Shown: positions 28,403 to 36,775, counted from the stretch's first letter. The stretch: 37,700 nucleotides of DNA from CBDEVH01 sp965243565 (GCA_965243565.1 CBDEVH010000001.1:1-37700); one strand, 5' to 3'. Program-made: numbers and translations. The notes: generated from the letters alone by a model not told the origin.

Positions 28403-28678
28403 ATGGATATTGACTGGTCTGAGTTACCAAAAAACGCGGCATGTATCGTTAGTTACGGCGATTATTCAGGGTTGAATTTATGTTTTATAGATAGTAGCGA
28501 GGGGTTATGTATATTTGATGGTGGCGACCCTGTTGATTTGTCCCGAAGTCAATTAATAGCTATAAATCCAAACGTATCACTTAAAGACTTTGGTGAATCA
28601 ATGTTTACTTATAGCAATAAATATATTAGACAGATGGAAAACAGAATAGAGCGATTAGAAAAAGAGGTTAAAAAATGA
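28403..28678 (+). CDS. Hypothetical protein with coiled C terminus (91 aa)
   Basis: MDIDWSELPKNAACIVSYGDYSG... The ATG at 28403 with AGAGG upstream is preferred to an earlier ATG at 28361 that lies inside the previous gene. The N-terminal 65 residues form a small beta domain, then YIRQMENRIERLEKEVKK is a coiled coil. ATGA overlap with the next gene. Similar in style to small phage proteins with a tandem-like beta fold; function unknown. Confidence 0.63.
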   Translation: MDIDWSELPKNAACIVSYGDYSGLNLCFIDSSEGLCIFDGGDPVDLSRSQLIAINPNVSLKDFGESMFTYSNKYIRQMENRIERLEKEVKK

Positions 28679-28857
28679 AATTAGATGACCACATAAAAAA
28701 GAATTACGATGGCAATAATAGCTATTTCGCACGGTCGCAGGGTGTTAGCTCTAGCCAAGTCCAAAGATGGTTGAAGCGTGGTAGTGTGTTTATTCGCGGT
28801 GCTGTTTACTGTAAAGCATCAAAGAAAACTAAAAGTACAGGGGTTGGTAATGATTAG
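28675..28857 (+). CDS. Small Cro-like helix-turn-helix protein (60 aa)
   Basis: MKLDDHIKKNYDGNNSYFARSQGVSSSQVQRWLKRGSVF. NNSYFARSQGVSSSQVQRWLKRG is a helix-turn-helix (xxxFAxxxGVSxxQVxRWL), as in small phage Cro-like or replication-control proteins. The end is basic. It overlaps both neighbours (4 and 8 bases). Probably a DNA-binding regulator. Confidence 0.68.
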   Translation: MKLDDHIKKNYDGNNSYFARSQGVSSSQVQRWLKRGSVFIRGAVYCKASKKTKSTGVGND

Positions 28858-29143
28858 ATTTATAGTTTTATTTATTGTTTCGTCATTGGTGTTTCATCTT
28901 GGTGTTAGTGGCTTAGTCTCGTTTATCAACTGGGAGTTTGAGTTATTAAATATATCGTCAATAGGTAGCAACAATAGGTTTATGTATTTAATTTTCTACA
29001 TGGCATGGCAAGGCGTGTCTATTATGCTCTATATCGACTCTGGCTTTAGGTCGCATTCGATTTCAGCAAGTTATGATGATAAGGATTCTTGCTGTACGCA
29101 CACATATATAGCTGAAGATAGCAACCCGTGGCCTAACGATTAA
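28850..29143 (+). CDS. Two-span membrane protein (97 aa)
   Basis: Start at 28850, coupled by an 8-base overlap; a longer upstream frame only shadows the HTH gene. FIVLFIVSSLVFHLGVSGLVSF and FMYLIFYMAWQGVSIMLYI are the two spans, and a Ser/Asp-rich soluble tail with a CC pair follows (about 65-97). Could be an exclusion protein at the inner membrane; no family recognised. Confidence 0.62.
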   Translation: MIRFIVLFIVSSLVFHLGVSGLVSFINWEFELLNISSIGSNNRFMYLIFYMAWQGVSIMLYIDSGFRSHSISASYDDKDSCCTHTYIAEDSNPWPND

Positions 29144-29145
29144 AG

Positions 29146-29217
29146 CTACTCAGGCGGCGGATTCTTAGGCGAAGCAGGACAATAAACTGGCATCTTTTTG
29201 TTGATTTTATATGGCAT
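29146..29217 (-). CDS. Possible 23-residue protein on the opposite strand
   Basis: MPYKINKKMPVYCPASPKNPPPE lies leftward in the 160-base gap of the right operon. The Pro/Cys pattern is not random-looking, but no clear ribosome-binding site precedes the ATG, so it may be noise. The remainder of the gap holds AT-rich sequence and no recognised signal. Confidence 0.25.
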   Translation of the reverse strand: MPYKINKKMPVYCPASPKNPPPE

Positions 29218-29303
29218 AATTAATTCTCAATATTAAGCATATTTAATCTACATATAGCCTATTAATTGAACAGAGTCAACTTTTACAGATTGGAGTTAAA
29301 TAG

Positions 29304-29480
29304 ATGTTCATAGAGTTAACGACCACTAGCGAAGAAAGAATAATGGTAAATCTAAATAATACGGCTATCGTTTGGGATTGCGACGACGGACGCACATACG
29401 TTAGATTTACAGGCGAAAAAAGCGCATTTGCTGTGCGTGAAACTTACGACGAAATTAAACTAAAAATGGCAGGTAGATAA
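29304..29480 (+). CDS. Small beta-rich protein (58 aa)
   Basis: MFIELTTTSEERIMVNLNNTAIVWDCDDGRTYVRFTG... Two beta hairpins with charged turns then a helix (AVRETYDEIKLKM). The pattern IELTTxxxxxxxVNLxNI...G...V resembles small conserved phage and bacterial proteins with a VNxxxI beta core (FlbD-like), which is only a loose likeness. TTGGAG site 9 bases upstream. Confidence 0.63.
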   Translation: MFIELTTTSEERIMVNLNNTAIVWDCDDGRTYVRFTGEKSAFAVRETYDEIKLKMAGR

Positions 29481-29481
29481 A

Positions 29482-29703
29482 ATGATTAGAGGTTTAAAAA
29501 TAGCATCAACGTTAGTGGTAATAAATTTGTGTTTGATGGTGATACTTAGCTTTATAGGTTGGGACACATTCGAGTCAATCAGTCCTCAAATGTGGGGTGC
29601 TGCGGGTCGGTTTTATTGGTTGACGACTAATGCGGCTTGTTTGGTTATTTTGTTTAGAGTATTTAAGCGGGGCGTATATGTACAAGCTGACAATAAAGCA
29701 TGA
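29482..29703 (+). CDS. Two-span membrane protein (73 aa)
   Basis: MIRGLKIASTLVVINLCLMVILSF forms the first span, FYWLTTNAACLVILFRVF the second, with a 25-residue loop containing a WDTFESISPQMW segment, likely periplasmic. The C terminus is basic and cytoplasmic. It starts one base after the preceding stop. Function unknown; exclusion or holin-like roles are possible. Confidence 0.62.
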   Translation: MIRGLKIASTLVVINLCLMVILSFIGWDTFESISPQMWGAAGRFYWLTTNAACLVILFRVFKRGVYVQADNKA

Positions 29704-29902
29704 CACGCACGAGATTAAAAAGCCTTTTGGTAGCCTTTGCGAGCTGGAGGATTATTTATTCGTTAACGGGTTGCCGGGATTGTTACTTGATACGGTTATA
29801 AATATCAGAGATAAAGGTGAGATAACACAATCTTTCGATGGCGGGAAGTTGATAATAATTAATTATCCGTGCGTTATAAGCGGAAAAAGCCCTACCGATT
29901 AA
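29678..29902 (+). CDS. Hypothetical protein (74 aa)
   Basis: From ATG 29678 (MYKLTIKHDTHEIKKPFGSL) with GCGGGG upstream; it overlaps the previous gene by 26 bases. Soluble, with CELEDYLFVNGLPGLLLDTVINI as helix-turn and a beta end. A terminator-like hairpin overlaps its stop codon. No family recognised. Confidence 0.6.
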   Translation: MYKLTIKHDTHEIKKPFGSLCELEDYLFVNGLPGLLLDTVINIRDKGEITQSFDGGKLIIINYPCVISGKSPTD

Positions 29903-29913
29903 AGTAGGGCTTT
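29886..29913. terminator. Hairpin overlapping the stop of the 74-residue gene
   Basis: AAAGCCCTAC and GTAGGGCTTT pair perfectly over 10 bp with an 8-base loop. Rightward only three T follow the stem core; leftward five T do. It may attenuate the right operon or block antisense reading. Confidence 0.65.
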
Positions 29914-29930
29914 ACACAACACAACAAAGA

Positions 29931-29949
29931 GCTGGCCATTCAAACCAGC
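29931..29949 (+). other. Hairpin before the 29965 gene
   Basis: GCTGG and CCAGC pair around a 9-base loop, followed at once by AGGGA and the ATG at 29965. Third of the hairpins directly ahead of ribosome-binding sites. Confidence 0.5.
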
Positions 29950-29964
29950 GAGGGAAACTATAGC

Positions 29965-30429
29965 ATGAAAGAATACCAAGTAAGTAGTCACAATTTAGAG
30001 TCGTTCATAGGTGAGATAGAAAGTGAACTTGCCGAGGATAAGTTAATCATAGTTAATTCCCAGCCAGCAGGAACCGGAAAGTGGGGGATGGCTCGTCTTT
30101 GGCGGGGATGGATGGCAACAACAGCTAAATATATGGCAGGGCGTGGCGCTATGATGCCGCTGTACATAAAGCCTGATGGCTCATGGTATGGTCAGCGTCC
30201 GTTTGATGAAAATGACGCCCATGAGTTATTCACTCGGCAACATCTCGGGGTTGATGAGGATGGTTATCGGTTGAGCTGGGGTAAGTCAGGCGATAGACGT
30301 AAAGCAACAAAAGGCGAACGGTTCGACGCATTGAGAAAACATGAGGAGTGGGCGTCGATTAAGGGTATAACACTATTTAAGCCGCGCGGGTCTGAGTATG
30401 AAAAGCTTGAAAATGAACAAACCAAATAA
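29965..30429 (+). CDS. Conserved-type phage protein of unknown function (154 aa)
   Basis: MKEYQVSSHNLESFIGEIES... N-terminal beta-alpha part, then a marked core: RLWRGWMATTAKYMAGRGAMM-PLYIKPDGSWYGQRPFDENDAHELF (about 46-90), with many Trp/Arg, and a lysine/arginine-rich end. The RLWRxWM...A.YM...G..MP pattern recurs in NinB/NinX-region phage genes, but I do not know a proven activity. A nucleic-acid-linked role is plausible given DUF1364 and RusA neighbours. Confidence 0.6.
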   Translation: MKEYQVSSHNLESFIGEIESELAEDKLIIVNSQPAGTGKWGMARLWRGWMATTAKYMAGRGAMMPLYIKPDGSWYGQRPFDENDAHELFTRQHLGVDEDGYRLSWGKSGDRRKATKGERFDALRKHEEWASIKGITLFKPRGSEYEKLENEQTK

Positions 30430-30441
30430 TAGGGAGTAATA

Positions 30442-30573
30442 ATGTCTTACAAGGAACGTCCGACGGGTGCTTTTTGCACTTACGTGATAATAATTCCATG
30501 TTTATTATTATCAGTGATTGGTGGCTTAGAATTTATATTTACAGCACTGCTAAGCGTAATAAATTTAATGTAA
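30442..30573 (+). CDS. Small membrane protein (43 aa)
   Basis: MSYKERPTGAFCTYVIIIPCLLLSVIGGLEF... A short polar N terminus and one or two tight hydrophobic segments (TYVIIIPCLLLSVI, FIFTALLSVINLM). AGGGAG site before the ATG. Function unknown. Confidence 0.6.
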   Translation: MSYKERPTGAFCTYVIIIPCLLLSVIGGLEFIFTALLSVINLM

Positions 30574-30588
30574 CAGAGAGTAATAACA

Positions 30589-30753
30589 ATGCTTAATAAA
30601 TTACCAAAAGATTCACCAGTTAGTGGTCGGGATGAGTTCGGCGATGATGATTGCGAGAATGGTCGGCGTGAAAACTACAAGAAAAAAAAGAAGTCTAAAC
30701 GGTTGATGCGTGAGTTAATACGCAGACAGCAACGGCTTAATAAAATTAAATAG
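30589..30753 (+). CDS. Small basic protein (54 aa)
   Basis: MLNKLPKDSPVSGRDEFGDDD... An acidic N-terminal half then KKKKKSKRLMRELIRRQQRLNKIK, a strongly basic helix apt for nucleic acid binding. It precedes the DUF1364 gene by 9 bases. No family recognised; possibly an accessory to the nuclease next door. Confidence 0.6.
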   Translation: MLNKLPKDSPVSGRDEFGDDDCENGRRENYKKKKKSKRLMRELIRRQQRLNKIK

Positions 30754-30762
30754 GTGGGCATC

Positions 30763-31062
30763 ATGGCACTATCAAAAATAAGAATGTCGGCGCAGGGTGA
30801 AGATTGCTCACTTCGATTAGTTGAATGCTCAAGCCCTGAAACGGTCGTTCTGGCGCATATAGGGAGAAATCGCGGCATGGGTATAAAGTGCGCTGATTAC
30901 TTTGCTGTATACGCTTGCTCGAACTGTCACGACTTTATAGATGGCAGAGCGGGAATCAGCAAGGTTATCCCTGTGGAATTGGATATTGAGCGTGAAAAGT
31001 TACGGGCATTAGAAGAAACTCAAGGTAAATTAATAAGCAAGGGTTTACTATGCCTAAAATAA
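30763..31062 (+). CDS. DUF1364 (YbcO-like) HNH-family nuclease
   Basis: 99 residues from ATG 30763; AGGTGG lies 5 bases before it, better than a GTG at 30754. Motifs: C15, C22, ETVVLAHIGRNRGMGIKCAD, then YACSNCHDFIDGR (C52xxC55 H56, D60). This is the DUF1364 layout (YbcO of lambdoid prophages), a zinc-bound HNH-like nuclease usually beside RusA or Rap, as here. It probably acts in recombination on branched or single-stranded DNA. Confidence 0.82.
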   Translation: MALSKIRMSAQGEDCSLRLVECSSPETVVLAHIGRNRGMGIKCADYFAVYACSNCHDFIDGRAGISKVIPVELDIEREKLRALEETQGKLISKGLLCLK

Positions 31063-31382
31063 ATATCAAGCCGCTATCGGTAAATCAGGCGTGGAAAGGC
31101 AAGCGGTTTAAAACTAATATTTATAAGAAGTATGAGAAAGATTGCTTTACTTTATTGCCAAAAATCACAGTGCCAGATGGTAAGCTAAAGGTTAATTTAG
31201 TTTTTGGTTTCAGCTCTAAATTGGCCGACGCAGATAACCCGGTAAAATGTTTTATTGATATACTACAAAAAAAGTATGGGTTTAATGATAACAAGATTTA
31301 TGAGTATTCGATTAAAAAAGTAGACGTTAAAAAGGGTGGGGAATTTATTGAGTTTCAAATTGTTTCATGTGAAACAAATTAA
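31050..31382 (+). CDS. rusA: RusA-type Holliday junction resolvase
   Basis: 110 residues. It cuts four-way junctions so that branched replicating DNA can be packaged. The active-site pattern is complete: LADADNPVKCFIDIL gives D60, D62 and K66, then D70, and FNDNKIYE gives D80, corresponding to D70, D72, K76 and D91 of the E. coli enzyme. It overlaps the DUF1364 gene by 13 bases and is the last gene of the right operon. Confidence 0.92.
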   Translation: MPKINIKPLSVNQAWKGKRFKTNIYKKYEKDCFTLLPKITVPDGKLKVNLVFGFSSKLADADNPVKCFIDILQKKYGFNDNKIYEYSIKKVDVKKGGEFIEFQIVSCETN

Positions 31383-31385
31383 TTA

Positions 31386-31417
31386 AGCCGGCCATGTCAT
31401 TTAATGCATGGCCGGCT
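31386..31417. terminator. Convergent hairpin between right operon and tail spike
   Basis: AGCCGGCCATG (31386-31396) and CATGGCCGGCT (31407-31417) are a perfect 11-bp inverted repeat with a 10-base loop, between two converging stop codons (31382, 31424). The T-runs on both sides are weak, but position and stem strength suit a two-way transcription stop. Confidence 0.75.
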
Positions 31418-31423
31418 CACTAG

Positions 31424-33841
31424 TTAAAAGTCAGAATACAGCACGCTGGTTGTTGACCCCCAAGTGCCTATACTAGCGTTAACCGTTCCACTTTCTTTAA
31501 ATGCTATAACCTGAACATAGGCACTATTAGTACCGGCTGACCTAGAAAGCGCACCATACGAACCGCTGCTGCCGTCAATGGTTGCTGCACCTTTTAAATT
31601 AATAGTAATCGTACCCCTAGCTAATGGTTTATTGCCAAACACACCAGCGCCGCCACCTATTTTTATGTCACTAAAATCAATGATTACATCCAATACCCCA
31701 TTGGTGTCGATCATGGTCCTACTGTCTGACTGAAATGCGCTAGCATTAGGTATTTGGACTTCTACACCTATCATAGCCAGCGAACCGGTAGAGCCAAAAG
31801 ATATATTAGCAACCCGATCACCGAACGCTGTCCAGTCAATAATCGGCTTGGGTGTATCGTCACCCCACGCGCTAAATTTAACATCAACACTGGCAGGTAA
31901 AACAGCAAACGCCCCCATAGTGAATGTTCCGCCCTTTTTGAGTTTTATCTCATAACTACCGGACTCGTCTATGCGATTTAAGGCTTCTTCTAGTGTCTTT
32001 ATTGGCGCTACCGCTGTAGGTGAATTGGTTAGTAATAACATGCCGCTGTTAGCGTCACTACCTAAAACATCGTCAAGGAATAATGTTTTTACTGGTTGCC
32101 TTTCGTATGTATCAACCCATATTTGCCGCTGCCCCTTTCTACCCACCTTTGTTGATTTGCGCTCATAGTTATCTCCGTCTTTTGGGTATACGCCATATAA
32201 TTCAAGTTGTGAATCTGTAGGCGTTCCCGAATCTAGGTATAACTCACCATAATTTCCATCTGGTTTGTCTAGTACATACTCACCATCACCACGCATAACA
32301 AACAACACAACCGACGGAGAAAAGAAGTGAGCGTTGTTAACTACTATCTTAGACAGGATACCCTCAAAACACATTTCTTGGATGTTCTCAACCCATAGCT
32401 CATCAAATACTACTTGGCTAAAATCCGATGATCTAACTAGCCTATCCCAATGCTCCATAACATCCATTTTTGAACTTACTATTGCTACACCAGTAAGGTA
32501 TATTCCCGTATTTAAAAATCGCGTTGACGCAGGGTTTGTTGTGGAATCTTCCGCATCAATATAAGGCGCGTTGATATCGGTGAGGGATTCGTCATCCCTC
32601 CATAGATTTATATAATTACCGTAAGATAATATACCATTGACCACGCCCGCATAAGCCACACCAACACCCTTAGATAGTATTAGGTTGTTTGTGTTTTTAG
32701 CTGCCCAGCAACCCGTAACCATAACGGCGGTGATAAACCCCTCGATAATACAGTGGTCAAACTCAAAACCCGGAGCTGCTGCGAACCTAATTCCGCCATA
32801 AATTGAAGCATCATCGTGATTAGATACAATAGTTAAATTCTTAAACTTAACGCCGCCCATTTTTGTGGATGTTGAGCCAATACCAGTACCCACCACCCTA
32901 TCTAAGCTAGATTGCCTAACACCAGCGACATCAAAAGGCGCTGTATCAAATACATACTGAGATTTATCAGCAAAATCACAGAAGAAAAAAGAGTCGCCAC
33001 TGTGTTCGTTAAAGTCCTGTCTGAATTCAATGCCGCGCTCAATACCTACGATTGCCACATAAGGGTTGCATAGTATTTGACTTGTGAGTCTATAGGTTTC
33101 AGGTGGTACAACCACTTCGCCTGATTGATTGTTGTCTATATCTTGGCCGGTCGCTGGTACTGTACCCTTCCATAAGAAGCTATTAATTAGGTTTATTGCG
33201 TGTTGTACGTGTGATGTAGCATCGTTAGACTTGCCCGTTGGTGCGCCGATATGCTGTAGGTTTACACTGCTATCAATGGGTAGGTTTAAGCTTTGGCTAA
33301 CTTGGTCGCTGGCAATTATATTTTTATCATTGCCCGTGCCTGTACCTGTTATCACATCAAAATGCGCATCCCTATCTGCTAAATATATTCTTTTTCCAAT
33401 AGGGAATGAGCTAGTAAATGATTCATATTCTGCGACAGTTGAAAACTCATAGGTTTTTGAAAGGTCGTTTATTAATTCTATGGTTGTAATGCCCTGTAAC
33501 ACCACCCAGTCGTTAGTATTAAAAGTTGCCCCGGTAGTGAATGGTAACGGCTTGGTTGGTATGTAAATATCACCCGTTGTTGCTGGGTATCTATGGGCGC
33601 GTAAATCACTGACTAATAAACTAGCGGACCAGTCACGAATAGGATCATCAAACAAGACGCCAAATTTATTTAATCGACCCTGTATAGTGTCGGTAACTTC
33701 ACCAAATCTATTTGTCGATGTGGTTATTGGTGCGCCGCCAGATTCAGCACCAGTGCGGGACGTTGCAACTTCGCCAAGTGTCACCGCGTCAGTTTTAGCG
33801 TTTATTAAATCTTCCGTATTTATTTGATCTTCGCAAGCCAT
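31424..33841 (-). CDS. Tail spike/fibre with beta-helix domain
   Basis: 805 residues, last gene of the left arm. The N terminus (about 1-100) is a virion-binding part with DLINAKTDAVTLGEVATSRTG. A linker holds the SDLRAHRYPATTGDIYIP and FSTVAEYESF segments. The region at about 190-520 reads as a right-handed beta-helix of the pectate-lyase type (DATSHVQHAINLIN, VVVPPETYRLTSQ, GGIRFAAAPGFEFDHCIIEGF). A second repeat domain follows from about 580 (FLDDVLGSDANSGML, KTLEEALNRIDESG). It most likely binds, and maybe degrades, surface polysaccharide. Catalytic residues were not located. An extended -10 promoter lies just upstream. Confidence 0.82.
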   Translation of the reverse strand: MACEDQINTEDLINAKTDAVTLGEVATSRTGAESGGAPITTSTNRFGEVTDTIQGRLNKFGVLFDDPIRDWSASLLVSDLRAHRYPATTGDIYIPTKPLPFTTGATFNTNDWVVLQGITTIELINDLSKTYEFSTVAEYESFTSSFPIGKRIYLADRDAHFDVITGTGTGNDKNIIASDQVSQSLNLPIDSSVNLQHIGAPTGKSNDATSHVQHAINLINSFLWKGTVPATGQDIDNNQSGEVVVPPETYRLTSQILCNPYVAIVGIERGIEFRQDFNEHSGDSFFFCDFADKSQYVFDTAPFDVAGVRQSSLDRVVGTGIGSTSTKMGGVKFKNLTIVSNHDDASIYGGIRFAAAPGFEFDHCIIEGFITAVMVTGCWAAKNTNNLILSKGVGVAYAGVVNGILSYGNYINLWRDDESLTDINAPYIDAEDSTTNPASTRFLNTGIYLTGVAIVSSKMDVMEHWDRLVRSSDFSQVVFDELWVENIQEMCFEGILSKIVVNNAHFFSPSVVLFVMRGDGEYVLDKPDGNYGELYLDSGTPTDSQLELYGVYPKDGDNYERKSTKVGRKGQRQIWVDTYERQPVKTLFLDDVLGSDANSGMLLLTNSPTAVAPIKTLEEALNRIDESGSYEIKLKKGGTFTMGAFAVLPASVDVKFSAWGDDTPKPIIDWTAFGDRVANISFGSTGSLAMIGVEVQIPNASAFQSDSRTMIDTNGVLDVIIDFSDIKIGGGAGVFGNKPLARGTITINLKGAATIDGSSGSYGALSRSAGTNSAYVQVIAFKESGTVNASIGTWGSTTSVLYSDF

Positions 33842-33872
33842 TAGTTGAGCCTTTTAAATTTATTATGTTTAG

Positions 33873-33881
33873 ATTATATCA
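33873..33881 (-). promoter_or_regulatory. Extended -10 promoter before the tail spike gene
   Basis: On the minus strand TGATATAAT, i.e. TGn directly before a perfect TATAAT (33878-33873), in the gap between the I-J gene and the spike gene. No good -35 is present, which extended -10 promoters do not need. Confidence 0.6.
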
Positions 33882-33893
33882 TTATTGTTCGGT

Positions 33894-36431
33894 TTACGAA
33901 AAACCACTATCAAAGCCTGAGCTAAACGCACCGCCAGTAACATCGCTATCATTCTGGTAATAAAGTGACGAATAGTTTATGGCTTTAATTTTAACGTATT
34001 GATCGCCACTTGGCGCTATTTCCTGTGCAATCATCAATTGTGCATCTAGCCTAGCCTCATTACCAAAACTAAATTCTGTTTTTAGTGCGTCGTTGTCGGT
34101 GTAAATTGTTTCGCTAGGTAGACCTAACAATTGAACTACGTTTTTAAATGCAGTCTCAAAAACCAATATACTCTCTGTTGAGCCATCTCGTTTTTTTAAT
34201 ATTATCGAGTGAGAATCACCAGCGGTAAAAACTACATCCTGAGATAATGTTAAATCTAACCCATTAACCGCAACAACGTAACCATCATAGGTATAAACAC
34301 GCGAACCCTTAACCACTGATATCAATGATTGAGGCTTGACAAATCTACCTTCAGCAGTTGCGCCAAAATCAACGGTTATTTCCTGGTACTTTTGTTTATT
34401 AAAAAGGCGCATCATGTGCCAGTTGGCTAACTCTATTCCTTTTATGCCAGGAAGCTCTACCCTGTTAGGGTTTGTGCCGCTTCTGTCTGTCGGGAAAAAT
34501 AACGTTTCTTTTTTATAGGTTACGTCATCAGTATAAATAAACTCGATAGAGTCTTTAGTGTCTGAGGTGTTGCGTTTTCTGTTCCATGTTTCGGCGTTTG
34601 GCTGCTTAGACCTGTGAGTGAATACCATTGAGGGTACTGATTGAGGTGACTCAAACCAGCCCTTTAAAACTCTACCCTCTCGCCATAGCGTTATAAATGC
34701 CGCTTTTCCGATACTCATAAACGTTTCTTGGGCGCTTAATGATGTTGAATCGAAAGAGTAGTTGAATTGACCGGCGTTAGTTGAGCTAAAATAAGTCTCG
34801 CATTCATCCTGCAAGCTCACCAGTAAATCTAAATCCAGTTCACCAGCCACCCTGCGCCCAATGTAAGGATCTAAAGCTAACCTTATTAGTGATTGCGTGG
34901 CTTGCGTGTTTGGCGTGTATACTGTGGCGAATGTGCCGCCCTCGTACTTCTGTACTAACTCAGTCGCTATGCAATTTAACTCAGGTGTTTTGGTTGCGGC
35001 GGTCAAAAATTCATTGGTTCGCTTGGTTTGTATTGTTGTTACGTTGCCGAAGTGTTCTTTGTCTATATTTGACAGGCCAAAAACCGAATTTAGTTTAATT
35101 TCATCAACCACCGTCCCGTTAAAATCAAAATCCAATAGCGTAACCCTTTCAACACTCCATTGAATAAAAGTAAGTCCGCCTAGGTCTATCTCTGTTGTTA
35201 GCCCTTTTTGATTTGAGTTTTTCCCTGTTATAGTTTGCGGCACTGTTGTTGGTTGCCCTATTGGCTGACCTGTATCGTCTAGCTTTTGATAAATAACATT
35301 GTAATCAACCGACGCCCTGCTTCGTCCGCCGCTATTCTCTTTGTACATGCCATTTATCGCATTTACGCTAACAAGTAGTTTACTGACTTTGAATGACGTC
35401 ATTTTGAAAGGCCCGACAAAAATATCTGTTATTTGCTCTATCTTTGGAACTCCACCATGGCCATCGATGATATTTTCAGTGTCAACGATATCATCCCAAC
35501 TGGGGTCGTCGGTTATGTCGAAAGTTATTTTTCCTGGCTCTATTTCTGTGACTAAATGGGTTAACTGTCCGAATTGATGAAAAACACCGCCCCCGCCTGG
35601 GTGTAATAGAAAGACATAACAGCTAACTATATTAACAATATCACCCACATCGAAGTTATCTGTAAAATCTTGTGATGTAGAGGTTATATAACCAGCTTTA
35701 AATGCGCGTGTCGTGCTAGTTAGTATTAATGTATTGGCATTGCTTGCTGTCAATACCTGACCGATAGCGTCAGCTGATTGTGTGACACCATAAACAGGTT
35801 CGTTTATTTCCTCGCCTATTTGAATATCTGGCGGAATTCCGTCATTTGGAGACCTGTTAGCGCCATAGACGCCAGCACTCGAGCCCTGAATGTCAGAAAT
35901 TGAAGTGTCGCCCTCCTTTATATCTTCTATGACCAAGTTATTTCGAGCGACGCAGTAATAACCAATGCGAACTTCAATGTCATCAACAAATCTAGAATAT
36001 TCACGAGACAAAACATCAGGTATTGATTTTATTTTACCGCATACGTCAACTATACGCTGATTAGGTCGCGCCCTGTTGTTTCTATCAGACAGGCTATTGT
36101 TTGGGCTTTGTTGTGATCGGTTTACGTTTGGTAGCGCAGCTGGTTTAGCGTTTAACGCCACAACAACCAGGATTGCAGCAATAATATAACCCGCTATGAC
36201 TATTCCGCCACTAGGTAATAAAAACACGCTAACCTCATCAGCTTGGCTTATCTGCTCATAATCTCGGCTAATCTCATGCTCTTTGCTTAGGTTATCTTTG
36301 TACACGCTGAAGTTCTGACCCTTGGGGATGTTTTTTAATATCCAGTCAATAGCTGTGCCGTCGTGATTAATAACATCGAGAGTGTACTCGCTGGCTTCAT
36401 CTTCTTTCGTGTAAAAATTAATTAACGCCAT
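33894..36431 (-). CDS. Tail tip protein J with fused I-like N terminus
   Basis: 845 residues. The first 90 form a beta-grasp-like part (ALINFYTKEDEASEYTLDVIN...ADEVSVFLLPSGG) followed by a hydrophobic helix GIVIAGYIIAAILVVVALN (about 76-95), the layout of lambda gpI. Then the J-like part starts at NRARPNQRIVDVCGKIKSIPD (about 119-138), a conserved tip-hub motif, and goes on with SNIDKEHFGN, FNYSFDSTSLSAQETFMSIG and a C-terminal fibronectin-like end. Lambda I and J are separate; here they appear fused. It overlaps the NlpC gene by 10 bases. Confidence 0.85.
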   Translation of the reverse strand: MALINFYTKEDEASEYTLDVINHDGTAIDWILKNIPKGQNFSVYKDNLSKEHEISRDYEQISQADEVSVFLLPSGGIVIAGYIIAAILVVVALNAKPAALPNVNRSQQSPNNSLSDRNNRARPNQRIVDVCGKIKSIPDVLSREYSRFVDDIEVRIGYYCVARNNLVIEDIKEGDTSISDIQGSSAGVYGANRSPNDGIPPDIQIGEEINEPVYGVTQSADAIGQVLTASNANTLILTSTTRAFKAGYITSTSQDFTDNFDVGDIVNIVSCYVFLLHPGGGGVFHQFGQLTHLVTEIEPGKITFDITDDPSWDDIVDTENIIDGHGGVPKIEQITDIFVGPFKMTSFKVSKLLVSVNAINGMYKENSGGRSRASVDYNVIYQKLDDTGQPIGQPTTVPQTITGKNSNQKGLTTEIDLGGLTFIQWSVERVTLLDFDFNGTVVDEIKLNSVFGLSNIDKEHFGNVTTIQTKRTNEFLTAATKTPELNCIATELVQKYEGGTFATVYTPNTQATQSLIRLALDPYIGRRVAGELDLDLLVSLQDECETYFSSTNAGQFNYSFDSTSLSAQETFMSIGKAAFITLWREGRVLKGWFESPQSVPSMVFTHRSKQPNAETWNRKRNTSDTKDSIEFIYTDDVTYKKETLFFPTDRSGTNPNRVELPGIKGIELANWHMMRLFNKQKYQEITVDFGATAEGRFVKPQSLISVVKGSRVYTYDGYVVAVNGLDLTLSQDVVFTAGDSHSIILKKRDGSTESILVFETAFKNVVQLLGLPSETIYTDNDALKTEFSFGNEARLDAQLMIAQEIAPSGDQYVKIKAINYSSLYYQNDSDVTGGAFSSGFDSGFS

Positions 36432-36775
36432 AGCGTGTGACTCTCGTAAGGTTTTATGAATTCAATAAATGATTCTTTAACCACTTGCTTTAGTGGTCTT
36501 GAGCAGTGCATTACATCGTTGCCGTAAATGATACCACAATGATAAACAGCACCCTTTTTTACAATAATAATATCAAAGTCTTGTTTGTCGGTGACTAATG
36601 TAAGGCCATGCTCCAGCTTTTGCATTTGAGCGGTTATTAATTTAAAAGCGTTGGCAATGTTTGACGGCTTAAATAACTTGGTTTTAATATTGTTATCAGC
36701 GCGAATACTTGCGACATAATCCCAGCAATTAAAGGTCCTAAAGTTGTAAGGTATACCAATCTTAAAATCAATCAT
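36422..36775 (-). CDS. NlpC/P60-type tail tip peptidase, gpK-like
   Basis: 117 residues with NCWDYV (Cys17), VYHCGIIYG (His79) and H90, the Cys-His-His set of NlpC/P60 peptidases that cut peptidoglycan stem peptides during DNA entry. Only this domain is present; the metal-dependent N-terminal domain found in lambda gpK is missing. It overlaps both neighbours (4 and 10 bases). Confidence 0.85.
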   Translation of the reverse strand: MIDFKIGIPYNFRTFNCWDYVASIRADNNIKTKLFKPSNIANAFKLITAQMQKLEHGLTLVTDKQDFDIIIVKKGAVYHCGIIYGNDVMHCSRPLKQVVKESFIEFIKPYESHTLWR

